DNA of 55,928 bases from an uncultured Myxococcaceae bacterium (GTDB lineage: Bacteria; Myxococcota_A; Polyangia; Polyangiales; Ga0077539): positions 1 to 55,928 of the forward strand of contig CAMFHP010000046.1 of assembly GCA_945952225.1 (NCBI GenBank), read 5' to 3'. A program made the translations under genes and the position numbers. Position 1 is the first letter of the stretch; the number at the start of each line of letters is the position of its first letter. Positions 25,004-32,940 of the stretch are shown here, one piece after another. The notes under the pieces are model-generated. The model was not told the origin of the DNA. It saw only the letters and a list, made by a program, of their open reading frames with translations, and did not search any database.

Positions 25004-26680
25004 ATGGCCCAACCCTCGACCGCCGCGCCCGCGCCCGACACGCTGATCGGAACGACCATCAGCGGTCGGTTCAAGATCCTGAATCTCGTGGCGAAGGGCG
25101 GCATGGGCCGGGTGTACCGCGCCGAGCAGTCGCCCCTCGGGCGCATCGTGGCGGTGAAGGTGCTGCACCCGAACTACTCGGGCGACGGCGACCCCGAGTT
25201 CAGCAAGCGGTTCAGCCTCGAAGCGTCGGTGGTCTCGCGGCTCAAGCACCCGAACACGGTCACGGTCTACGACTACGGCGAGACCGACGACGGCGTGTAC
25301 TTCATGGTGATGGAGTTCCTCGAAGGCAGGACGCTCCATCGCTTGATCCGTGAAGAGGGCAGCCTCGACGTGGGGCGCGCGCTGCACATCCTCGTGCAGG
25401 TGGCCCGCTCGCTGCGCGAGGCGCACGGGCAGGGCGTGATCCACCGCGATCTCAAGCCCGCGAACATCTTCCTCATCCGCCACGACGACGATCCCGACTT
25501 CGTGAAGGTGCTCGATTTCGGGCTGGTGAAGAACCTCGACGAAGAAGACGCCGAGAGCCTCACGAAGACCGGGCTCTTCATGGGCTCGCCGAAGTACATG
25601 GCCCCCGAGCAGATCCGCGGCGACCGGGTGACCCCCGCGACCGACGTGTACGCGCTCGGGGTGATCCTCTTCGAGATGCTCACGGGCCGCGTTCCGTACG
25701 ACAAGCCCAACTCGGCGAACCTGCTCCTCGCGCACGTCAACGACCCCGTGCCCTCGATGCAGTCGGTGAACCCGCTCACCGCCGTGCCCCTCGCCATCGA
25801 AGAGATCGTCTACCGCTGCCTCGCGAAGACGCCCGAAGAGCGCTTCCAGTCGATGGATGAGCTCATCCACGCGATCAAGCACGCGGGCGTCTCGGTGATG
25901 GGCCTCGGGCCGAGCTTCACGGGCGATTTCAACCCCTCGCTCAGCGCGCCCCGGGCCTTCGGATCGGGCGAGTCACGACGCGCGTCGTTCCCTTCGATGC
26001 CCGCGGCGCAGCCCCTCGCGACCACGCAGTCCGAGGTGCTCATTCCGATCAGCGAGTCGCTGAACCCCGACCTCGGAGGCGCCACCGCCGCGCAGCCTCC
26101 CGCGCTCCCGAAGCCCGCGCCCGTCCCCGCGATTCCGACGCCCGCCGCGCCGTCGAACCGCACGCCCGTGGCGATCGCCGGGGCCGTGGCTGCGCTGCTC
26201 GTGGGGGCCGCGCTGTGGTTCTCCTTCGGGCGCACGCCGCCGACGCCTGCGCGCCCGTCGCCCACGACCACGGCGCCCGCGCTGCGCCCTGCGACGACGG
26301 TGAACGTGGTGTTCGAGAGCGACCCGACGGGCGCAGAGATCTTCGAACACGGCGAGCTCATCGGCCGCACGCCCCTCCGCGACGCGTGGACGGGCGAGCG
26401 CGGTGATCCCGCGCGGTCGCACACGCTGACCTTCCGCGCGCCGGGCTACGCCGACGCGGTGGTCACGCTCTCGGGCCCGACGCTCGTGCATCTCGCGCGG
26501 CTCCAGCGCCTCGAAGCGCCTGCGGTCACGCCGACGGTGAACACCCCCGCGCCGCGCGCCGATGCGGGCACGGTGGCCAACACGGGACGCCGCCCCGTGG
26601 GCACGCGCACGGTCAACGGGCGGGTCAACGGACGCGACGCGGGCGCGGCCCCCGAGGGCTACCGCACCGACGTGTACTGA
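25004..26680 (+). CDS. PEGA-tailed Ser/Thr protein kinase
   Basis: A 558-residue receptor-like kinase. Kinase domain at about 22-295: KGGMGRVYRAE (31-41), K52 in VAVKVLH, HRDLKPANIF (147-156), DFG (171-173), YMAPEQ (198-203). A Pro/Ala linker leads to one membrane segment (about 388-408) and an external PEGA domain (about 433-503; NVVFESDPTGAEIFEHGELIG region, with PTGAEIF as the core), then a Pro-rich end with RRPVGTRTVNG. Its architecture matches the kinase at the left end of the window. ATG at 25004 is chosen since residues before it are Arg-rich and frame-shadow-like. It is transcribed divergently from the subtilase gene, and a TTGACG box at 24832 may be part of its promoter. Catalytically complete. 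Confidence 0.94.
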   Translation: MAQPSTAAPAPDTLIGTTISGRFKILNLVAKGGMGRVYRAEQSPLGRIVAVKVLHPNYSGDGDPEFSKRFSLEASVVSRLKHPNTVTVYDYGETDDGVYFMVMEFLEGRTLHRLIREEGSLDVGRALHILVQVARSLREAHGQGVIHRDLKPANIFLIRHDDDPDFVKVLDFGLVKNLDEEDAESLTKTGLFMGSPKYMAPEQIRGDRVTPATDVYALGVILFEMLTGRVPYDKPNSANLLLAHVNDPVPSMQSVNPLTAVPLAIEEIVYRCLAKTPEERFQSMDELIHAIKHAGVSVMGLGPSFTGDFNPSLSAPRAFGSGESRRASFPSMPAAQPLATTQSEVLIPISESLNPDLGGATAAQPPALPKPAPVPAIPTPAAPSNRTPVAIAGAVAALLVGAALWFSFGRTPPTPARPSPTTTAPALRPATTVNVVFESDPTGAEIFEHGELIGRTPLRDAWTGERGDPARSHTLTFRAPGYADAVVTLSGPTLVHLARLQRLEAPAVTPTVNTPAPRADAGTVANTGRRPVGTRTVNGRVNGRDAGAAPEGYRTDVY

Positions 26681-26722
26681 GCGCGTTCCGACGCGCCGCG
26701 GGGCCGTGGTAGAGGCGCGTTC

Positions 26723-27364
26723 ATGCACGTCGACGATGTGTGGGAGGCGCTCCGTTCCGTGGCCCGTACGCGCTGCGCCGAGGCCGACCCGGCGCACGAC
26801 TGGCTTCACGTCGAGCGCGTGACGGCGAACGCGCGGGTGATCGCGACGAGCGAGGGGGCCGACGTAGCGATCGCGACGGCGGCGGCGCTGCTGCACGAGC
26901 TCTTCAACCATCCGAAGGGACACCCCGAGTCGCACCGTTCGGGAGAGCTCTGCGCCGAGCACGCCCGCGAGGTGCTCCGCGCCGTGCACTGGCCCGCGGA
27001 GCGCGTGGAGGCCGTGTGCTACGCGATCCGGGTGCATCCGTTCTCGCTCGGCGTGACGCCCGAGACGCTCGAAGCGAAGGTGCTCCAAGACGCCGACCGG
27101 CTCGACGCGATCGGGGCCGTGGGCATCGCGCGCTGCTTCGCGACGTGCTCGGAGATGAAGCGCCCGTTCTACAACCCCGACGATCCCCTGTGTGCGACGC
27201 GCGCGCCCGACGACAAGCAGTGGGGCGTCGACCATTTCTACAAGAAGCTCCTGCTGCTCGAAGGGCGCATGAACACGGCCACGGGGCGCGCGATGGCCCG
27301 CGAGCGCACGGCCTTCATGACGGCGTTTCTCGCGCGCTTCGCCGACGAGGTGACCCCGCGCTGA
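26723..27364 (+). CDS. YedJ-like HD-superfamily hydrolase
   Basis: An HD-domain phosphohydrolase-like protein of 213 residues similar to E. coli YedJ. Conserved blocks are HDWLHVERV (25-33), QDADRLDAIGAVGIARCF (about 115-132, the YedJ signature) and the C-terminal DDKQWGVDHFYKKLL. At the metal-binding position the expected HD reads HE (AALLHELFNH), while other ligands appear kept. Metal-dependent phosphohydrolase activity on nucleotides is the family guess. A GAGG ribosome site lies 7 bases before the ATG at 26723. It follows the kinase gene by 42 bases and could be co-transcribed. Confidence 0.88.
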   Translation: MHVDDVWEALRSVARTRCAEADPAHDWLHVERVTANARVIATSEGADVAIATAAALLHELFNHPKGHPESHRSGELCAEHAREVLRAVHWPAERVEAVCYAIRVHPFSLGVTPETLEAKVLQDADRLDAIGAVGIARCFATCSEMKRPFYNPDDPLCATRAPDDKQWGVDHFYKKLLLLEGRMNTATGRAMARERTAFMTAFLARFADEVTPR

Positions 27365-27402
27365 CGGACGTTGCGCCGCCCCGCGCTTTCGCGCGATCGT
27401 CG

Positions 27403-27993
27403 ATGGCAATGCCCCCCATCGACCTCCGCCTCCGAAACCTCGAGAATGCCGAGCTCCTCATCGCGTCGTTCGAGAACGAGATCGACGCGGCCTTCTGGCT
27501 GCGCGAGCGGCCCCCGATGATGGAGGTGCTCGGCGTGATCGCGCAGTCCGACGACCCCTCGCTGCACCTCGCGCTGCGCCGCGCGGTGCGTCCCCTCGAC
27601 GAAGACGAAGCCGCCATCGTGAAGCGCCTCGACGAGGAGTCCGAGCGCGCCTTTGCCGCCGCCCGCGCCGAAGAAGAACGTCGCGCGCAGGAGGAGGCCG
27701 CGGCCTACCGCGAGGCCATGCGCCACGCCGATCCGAACCGTCCGATGCAGCTCGCGTGGAGCCTCGAAGGGGGCTTCGAACGGGTCGATCCCGTCGACGA
27801 GCGCGAGATCAGCGACGAGGTGCGCGCGGCGATTCTCGCGTGGGTGCGCGAGCGCGACGAGTGGGTCGCCGAGCGCGGGCTCGTGGTGGGCGAGGCCGTG
27901 GTGACCGTGTGGCCGGGCGTGCTTCCGAAGGGCGCGTCGCGGGTGCAGGCGGGCGGGCACTTCACGCCCGTGGCTGCGCCCTCGAAGGACTGA
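27403..27993 (+). CDS. Hypothetical protein with charged helical core
   Basis: A soluble protein of 196 residues. No signal peptide or membrane segment. The first part has a repeated short pattern around IDLRLRNLENAELLIASF and FWLRERPPMMEVLGVI. The middle is a long charged helix rich in Glu, Arg and Ala (about 75-105), probably coiled coil, and the C-terminal part is beta-like (VVGEAVVTVWPGVLPKG). The ATG at 27403 is followed by another at 27409; neither has a clear ribosome site. It lies between the HD gene and the primase-like gene, all in the same direction, with a gap of 38 bases before it and 58 after it. No family recognised. Confidence 0.7.
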   Translation: MAMPPIDLRLRNLENAELLIASFENEIDAAFWLRERPPMMEVLGVIAQSDDPSLHLALRRAVRPLDEDEAAIVKRLDEESERAFAAARAEEERRAQEEAAAYREAMRHADPNRPMQLAWSLEGGFERVDPVDEREISDEVRAAILAWVRERDEWVAERGLVVGEAVVTVWPGVLPKGASRVQAGGHFTPVAAPSKD

Positions 27994-28051
27994 ACGTCTG
28001 TTCGTGAAGGCCCTTGTGCGCGCGGGGCGCCGGGGCCGACAATGGGCGGTC

Positions 28052-29683
28052 ATGGGGTTCCTTCACGATCGCTCCGTGCCGGTCGACGACCGCGAGGTCG
28101 CGGCCCTGATCCTTGAGGTCTTTCGCCCGCGCATGGACCTCTACGCCTGGCGCATCGACGACGACGCCACCGCCGCGCGGCTCAACGCCTGGGAGCGCGA
28201 AGCCCGCGGTGCGAGGGCGCGCGTGTGGCGCGTGGGCGAGTGGCGTCCCGCGGGGCCGAAGGGGCTCCGGCGACCGGTGACGGCCGAGGATCTCGCGCTC
28301 CACGTCGCGGGCGTTCGCACGCTCGGCGTGTACCCGATGCAGCCCGATGGGCGATGCCACAGCGTCTCCGTCGATTTCGACGACCACCGCGGCGCGGTCA
28401 CGGTCACGGGCGATCCCGCGGCGGAGTGCGAGGCGTTGCGCGCGCGGCTCCGTGACGCGGGCGTTCCCCATCTCGCGCAGGTGTCGCGTGGGGGCCGTGG
28501 GCGCTGGGTGCATGTGCTCACGCCCGACGGAACCACCGCGCGCGAGGCCCGACGGGTGATGCACGCGCTCCTGCGAGAGGCCGGCGTGCGCGACGTGGCC
28601 CACGGGGGAACGGTCGACGCGCTCTTTCCCAAACAGGACGCGCCCGCCGCGGGACCGGGCAACCTCTTCTGCCTCCCGCTGAGCCGCCGTTGGCTCGCGC
28701 AGTCGCCGCCGGGTACCGCGCTCCTCGATGCGCCCGCCGACGATTTCTCCGCGCAGGTCTACACGCTCTGGAAGGCCCGCCGCGTCGACGGCGACCGCTG
28801 GCGCGCGCTCGTCGAACGCAGCGCGCCGACGCCCCCACCGACGGTGTTTCTCCCGCCCGTGCGTGTGCCCGCGATGCCTGTGATTCCCCGCGCGATCCCG
28901 TCGATGGAGAGCCCCGCGCCGCACGGGGCGTGGGCGCTCGCGATGCGCCGCGCGCGACGGCTCGGACGCCCCCTCGGCGACGGTCGCTACGCGCTCCTCT
29001 GCGTGCAGGATCACCTCCACTCGTCGCCCGATGGATCGGTCGAGAACGCGCGCGGGTCGTGTGTGCTGTTCCCGCCGTCGGCGAAGCATCCCGAGGGGCT
29101 CCCGTGGTGCGCGCACGCCCACTGCGCCTCGCTCACGCGCCGCGACTGGATCCGTCTGCTCGGGCCCGACGTGTGGGACGACGCGTGCCTCGCGCTCCGC
29201 GGAATGCGCCGTGTGGGACGGTGGCTGCTGCACCCCGGCGGCATCTCGGGCTGGTACCGCGACGCGCGCGGCGTGGTGGTTCCGTCGCGCCGCGAGCACC
29301 TCTGCGACGTGCCCCTCTGGATCGTCGAAGACCGCACCTCGCCCCGTGGCGCCTCGCGTGTGGTCGAGGCCGTGGTGAACGGACGCGCGCGAAGGTTCCG
29401 CGTGGCCCGCGGGCGCTTCACCACGCTCGCGTGGCTGACGCGTGTTGGTGTAGACCCCGGGGCGATGATCGACGCGCAGCGCGAGCGGCTCCTCGATGCG
29501 ATCGAACGGCTCTCCGAGCCCGTGTCGGTGCGCGCGTCGGAGGCCGTCGATCAGACCGCGGCGCAGGCGCGGAGCGACGAGCTCGTGGCGCTCCTCGCGG
29601 TGCTGCTCGATGCGTCGCGCGCGGGGGCTTCGAACGAGAACGCGCAGGGCGTGGCGCGCGTGCGAGGGAGCGCCCGCGGGTGA
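28052..29683 (+). CDS. Archaeo-eukaryotic primase-like protein (TOTE/mobile-element type), helicase absent
   Basis: A 543-residue primase-polymerase relative. The AEP-like domain spans about 25-240: GVYPMQPDGRCHSVSVDFDDH (split: GVYPMQPDG, then VSVDFDDH 105-112) gives the metal-binding Asp pair, VSRGGRGRWVHVL (144-156) gives the nucleotide-binding His154, and DALFPKQ (189-195) then GPGNLFCLPL match the TOTE-type primase signature. A zinc-binding module about 310-372 has CVQDHLHS (C317, H321, H323) and CAHAHC (C353, H355, H357, C358), as seen after many phage primase domains. Residues about 385-490 resemble the lead-in of DUF927-type helicases, but no P-loop follows. Start ATG 28052; a GTG at 28004 is possible. 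Its TGA overlaps the GTG of the next gene. Perhaps a domesticated replication protein. Confidence 0.72.
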   Translation: MGFLHDRSVPVDDREVAALILEVFRPRMDLYAWRIDDDATAARLNAWEREARGARARVWRVGEWRPAGPKGLRRPVTAEDLALHVAGVRTLGVYPMQPDGRCHSVSVDFDDHRGAVTVTGDPAAECEALRARLRDAGVPHLAQVSRGGRGRWVHVLTPDGTTAREARRVMHALLREAGVRDVAHGGTVDALFPKQDAPAAGPGNLFCLPLSRRWLAQSPPGTALLDAPADDFSAQVYTLWKARRVDGDRWRALVERSAPTPPPTVFLPPVRVPAMPVIPRAIPSMESPAPHGAWALAMRRARRLGRPLGDGRYALLCVQDHLHSSPDGSVENARGSCVLFPPSAKHPEGLPWCAHAHCASLTRRDWIRLLGPDVWDDACLALRGMRRVGRWLLHPGGISGWYRDARGVVVPSRREHLCDVPLWIVEDRTSPRGASRVVEAVVNGRARRFRVARGRFTTLAWLTRVGVDPGAMIDAQRERLLDAIERLSEPVSVRASEAVDQTAAQARSDELVALLAVLLDASRAGASNENAQGVARVRGSARG

Positions 29684-31008
29684 CGTCGCCGGTGCTCGTC
29701 GTGGGCGGCGGTGTGGCGGGCCTCGGGGCCGCCGTGCTGCTGGCGCGCGCGGGCGTCGCGTGTGAGGTGCTCGAAGCGGGATCGCGCGTGGGAGGGCTCC
29801 TCGACCCCGTGTGGTTCGAGGGCGTTCCGTGCGACCGCGGCTCCCATCGCGTGCACGCCGACGCCGTGCCGTTGCTCTTCGAACTCACGCGCGACGCACG
29901 GTGGAGCGAGCGTCCGCGGCGCGGCGTGCTGGTGCTCGGCGGGCGTCACCTCCCGTATCCGTTGGCGCCGTGGTCCTTCGCGCGGGCGCTCGGTGCGCGC
30001 ACGACGACGCGCATGGCGATGGGGTGGGCGATGCGTCCGCGGCGCTTCGAACGGTTTCGCGCGTGGGAGCGTGACCGCGGCGCCTCGGGCGACGACGAGG
30101 GCTTCGAAGACTTCGTGCTGTCGCGCGTGGGCGAGGCCGCGTACGCGCGCTTCTACCGCCCGTACGTGGAGAAGGTCTGGGGCCTCGATCCGTCGCAGCT
30201 CTCGCGCTCCGTGGCCCGCCAGCGCGTGTCGACGGCCTCGCCCCTCGCGGCCCTCTGGCACGCGCGCACGACGGCCCTGCGGCCCGCGACGTACCGCTAC
30301 CCCGAGGGCGGCGCCGGCGCGCTCATCGACTCGCTCCGCGCGGCGTGCGAGCGCGCGGGCGTGGTGATCCGCACGGGCGTCACGGTCGATCAGCGATCGC
30401 TCCGCGCGATGCCCCACGAGCGCGTGATCCACACGGGGCACCTCCGCGACATGACGGGCTCGCGCGCGCTCACGCACCGCGGGCTGTACCTCGTGCACGT
30501 CGCGCTGCCGCCCGGCACGCTCGACGACACCGACACCTGGTACGTGCCCGACGCGCGCTACTGGTTCGGCCGCGTGTCGCAGCCCGCGCGCTTCTCGCCG
30601 TCGCTGCGCGCATCGCACGCCGACGTGCTCGCGGTGGAGATCCCCGAAGGGCGATGGGGCGAGGGGAGAGACTTTACCCGCGACGCCGACACGGTGATGG
30701 CGCAGCTCCGCGACGCGGGGATCGTTCCGCGCGGGGCGCGCTGCGAGGCGATGGCGCAGACGTGGATCGCCGACGTGTACCCGATGTACGTGCGCGGCTG
30801 GGGCGCGGTGTGGGCGCGCGAGCTCGACGCGGTGCGGGCCCTGGGAAGGGTGTTCCCCGCGGGGCGTCAGGGGCTCTTTCTCCACTGCAACATGGACCAC
30901 GCATTGCGCATCGCGGCCGACGCCGTGGAGCACCTCTGCGCGGGCGGGAGCGCGTCGGCGTGGATCGACCGCTGCGCGCGCTACCTCGACCTGCGCGTGC
31001 GCGATTGA
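29680..31008 (+). CDS. FAD-dependent oxidoreductase (UDP-galactopyranose mutase/protoporphyrinogen oxidase-like)
   Basis: A flavoprotein of 442 residues. The N-terminus is a dinucleotide-binding fold with VLVVGGGVAGLGAAVLLARAG (GxGxxG within residues 5-25), followed by the ribose-binding acidic residue in CEVLEAGSRVGG. The block ARFYRPYVEKVWGLDPSQLS (FYRPYVEKVWG core) is typical of the amine-oxidase/UGM-like NAD(P)-binding group used in cell-surface sugar or lipid modification. TYRYPEGGAGALIDSL is the conserved substrate-domain lead-in. The GTG at 29680 overlaps the primase-like stop codon (GTGA), so they are translationally coupled, which is an odd pairing. It ends 15 bases from the convergent PAS-REC gene. 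Substrate unknown. Confidence 0.87.
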   Translation: MTSPVLVVGGGVAGLGAAVLLARAGVACEVLEAGSRVGGLLDPVWFEGVPCDRGSHRVHADAVPLLFELTRDARWSERPRRGVLVLGGRHLPYPLAPWSFARALGARTTTRMAMGWAMRPRRFERFRAWERDRGASGDDEGFEDFVLSRVGEAAYARFYRPYVEKVWGLDPSQLSRSVARQRVSTASPLAALWHARTTALRPATYRYPEGGAGALIDSLRAACERAGVVIRTGVTVDQRSLRAMPHERVIHTGHLRDMTGSRALTHRGLYLVHVALPPGTLDDTDTWYVPDARYWFGRVSQPARFSPSLRASHADVLAVEIPEGRWGEGRDFTRDADTVMAQLRDAGIVPRGARCEAMAQTWIADVYPMYVRGWGAVWARELDAVRALGRVFPAGRQGLFLHCNMDHALRIAADAVEHLCAGGSASAWIDRCARYLDLRVRD

Positions 31009-31023
31009 GCGCGGCGCCGACGG

Positions 31024-31884
31024 TCAGCGCGGGAGCGGCCCGAGGTCGAGTCGCTCGCGCACCACGGCGCGGAGCCGTTGGATGTCGAAGGGCTTCTCGA
31101 TCACCGGGTTGGTGACGGTCTCCAGAAACTCAAGCGTCTGCGCGTGCACGACGCCGCCGGTGATGAACACCACGCGCGCGGCCTGCTCGGGCGCGGCGCG
31201 CAGCAGGGCGCGGTAGAAATCCACGCCGTCCATCACGGGCATGTTGAGGTCGCTGAGCACGACCTCGTAGCGCGCGCCCGCTTCGATGCGCGCGAGGGCG
31301 AGGCGCGCGTCATCGACGCAATCGACCTCGCAGAACGATAAGATCGCACGGCGGATGAGCGCGCCGATGGGGGCCTCGTCGTCGACCACGAGGGCGCGTC
31401 CGCGGAGTTCCGGCGCCGGACGCGAGGGCTGCGGCGTCGAGGTGTTGCGCATCGGGGCGGCGTCGCGCGCCGGGTCGCGAAACACAAGCACGCGCGCGGG
31501 AGCACCGCCCCACACGCCATCGAGTGCGCGGAGCTCGAAGGCGACGTCGCGGCCGCCGGGCGTTGCCACATGCACACGCAAGCGTCCCCCGCGTTCGCTG
31601 CGCACGAGCGCGAGCGCATCGACCCGCGACGAGGGAGCGAGGAGCGACACGGGATCGAGGCCGACGAGCGCGGCGCGCGTGCGGCCCGACATGCCCACGA
31701 ACGAGGCGCTCACGTCGACGATCACACCATCTCGGAGCACCACCGCGCCCTCGCTCGGCGACTCGACAAACTGCCAGAAGCGCGGCTCGGCCTCGGGGAA
31801 TGACGAAGATTCGTGTGACATGGCTTCGGGGAAATGGAGCCCCTCTGCGCAAGGCACAAGCCGTCGCGCGCGCTGCGACTCCAT
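31024..31884 (-). CDS. PAS-REC response regulator
   Basis: A cytoplasmic signalling protein of 286 residues: a PAS-like domain at about 35-135 (GVIVDVSASFVGMSGRTRAALVG region; GRTRAALVGLDPVSLL core), then a receiver domain at about 162-285 with acidic pair VVDDE (166-170), phospho-acceptor D212 in LSDLNMPVMDG and Lys264 in IEKPF. There is no output domain. The segment VVFITGGVVHAQTLEFL closely parallels the receiver of the hybrid kinase at 32941, VVFVTGGVFSQEARAFL. ATG at 31884 is preferred: GGAG lies 7 bases upstream and a good promoter is placed about 20 bases before it; an ATG at 31821 is a fallback. Likely partner: the hybrid kinase nearby. Confidence 0.88.
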   Translation of the reverse strand: MESQRARRLVPCAEGLHFPEAMSHESSSFPEAEPRFWQFVESPSEGAVVLRDGVIVDVSASFVGMSGRTRAALVGLDPVSLLAPSSRVDALALVRSERGGRLRVHVATPGGRDVAFELRALDGVWGGAPARVLVFRDPARDAAPMRNTSTPQPSRPAPELRGRALVVDDEAPIGALIRRAILSFCEVDCVDDARLALARIEAGARYEVVLSDLNMPVMDGVDFYRALLRAAPEQAARVVFITGGVVHAQTLEFLETVTNPVIEKPFDIQRLRAVVRERLDLGPLPR

Positions 31885-31910
31885 CGCGGCGCTCCACAGG
31901 GGCGAGCGCG

Positions 31911-31939
31911 TCTATATCCTGTCAGCGAGGCAAGTCCAA
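31911..31939 (-). promoter_or_regulatory. Candidate promoter of the PAS-REC gene
   Basis: On the minus strand TTGGAC, 17-base spacer, TATAGA: a good sigma-70 match. It supports the upstream start at 31884 with a leader of about 20 bases. Confidence 0.55.
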
Positions 31940-31981
31940 CCCCGCGCGCGGCACGCATCGCCCGCGACGGACCGCTGTTTT

Positions 31982-32656
31982 CTAGGGCGATCGCAGCGGA
32001 TGTTGGGTGTCGAAGGTAACCCTCCGCGCCTCGATGGGGATTACCCAGATGTGTCGCGTGCGGCCGAGGAGGCAGCGCACCTGGTGCTCTCCCGCGGAGA
32101 GGAACACCACGCCGGGCGAGTCGAACATCACGCCGCCGACGGTGCAGTGCGCGGGTTCGGCGGTGTGGAGCACGTAGAGCCCGAGGTCACGGTCGGCGGG
32201 CCATCGGAGCGACGGCGCGCGGAGGTTGTCGACGGCCACGGGCGCGGTGTGCAGCGGCGCGTCGGCCACCTCGGTGACGCGCGCGGCATCGCCGCGGTCG
32301 GGGAGGCGCACGGTGGTGGCCGGGAGCGGGAGCGGCGCCGTCGGACCTGCGGCCACGGGCACCTCGGGGAGGTTCGGGAGCAGCAGACGCTCCTCGCGCG
32401 GGGAGGCCACGCGGGCGGCGGCCACGAGGCCCGCGACGGTGACGGCAACGATGGCGGCGCCGAGCATCACCCGCGTGCGCTGCGGCGCTTCGGTCGGTGT
32501 GGGCGGCAGCGGTGCGATGCTCGGGGCGTCGTCGGGGCCCGACGGGCGCAACGGAGATTCGTGCTGGCGCAGCCGCGCGCGCAGGGCGGCGTTCTCGGCG
32601 CGGAGGGCGTCGAGCTGCGAGAGCGCGGAGCGGAACTCATCGCGGTAATCAGCCAT
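31982..32656 (-). CDS. Coiled-coil membrane protein with PEGA-like tail
   Basis: A 224-residue protein. It begins with a short coiled coil (FRSALSQLDALRAENAALRARL, about 8-29), then a Pro-rich stretch, one membrane segment (about 64-84, MLGAAIVAVTVAGLVAAA) and an outer part that ends in a PEGA-like domain (about 165-215; CTVGGVMFDSPGVVFLSAGEHQV with core SAGEHQVRC). Cytoplasmic N-terminus and periplasmic C-terminus are expected. ATG at 32656 with GAGG a few bases upstream. It lies between the PAS-REC protein and the hybrid kinase. A link to their signalling is inference only. Confidence 0.78.
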   Translation of the reverse strand: MADYRDEFRSALSQLDALRAENAALRARLRQHESPLRPSGPDDAPSIAPLPPTPTEAPQRTRVMLGAAIVAVTVAGLVAAARVASPREERLLLPNLPEVPVAAGPTAPLPLPATTVRLPDRGDAARVTEVADAPLHTAPVAVDNLRAPSLRWPADRDLGLYVLHTAEPAHCTVGGVMFDSPGVVFLSAGEHQVRCLLGRTRHIWVIPIEARRVTFDTQHPLRSP

Positions 32657-32883
32657 CGGACCTCACCCGCCGTGCAGAAGGGCGCGGAGCGTACCGCAGC
32701 GTCGGGGGGCGGTGACAGGGCCGCGCGCGTCGTGCTTCGAAGCCTCTGTTCCGGGAGGGGGGATGGGATGGGAATGAAAAGACCCGCACAGATTTCAGCG
32801 AAGGGATCGGGGCCAACGGACATTCATGGCTCGTTTCCCCACGAAACGGTGTCCTGACGATGGGCGCCATCGCTGCAACGGAT

Positions 32884-32915
32884 TGGACGTACCCGCCGGG
32901 GCGCGCTCTATGATC
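32884..32915 (+). promoter_or_regulatory. Possible promoter of the hybrid histidine kinase
   Basis: TTGGAC and TATGAT with a 20-base spacer, longer than ideal, 26 bases before the ATG at 32941. The -10 hexamer is good. Confidence 0.3.
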
Positions 32916-32940
32916 CGCGCTCTACGGGACCCCACCTACG

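Noticed and set aside
28690-29679. Upstream in-frame extension of the FAD oxidoreductase gene over the primase-like gene
   Set aside because: This part is Arg/Pro-rich shadow of the primase frame; the real start is the GTG at 29680 at the conserved nucleotide-binding strand.
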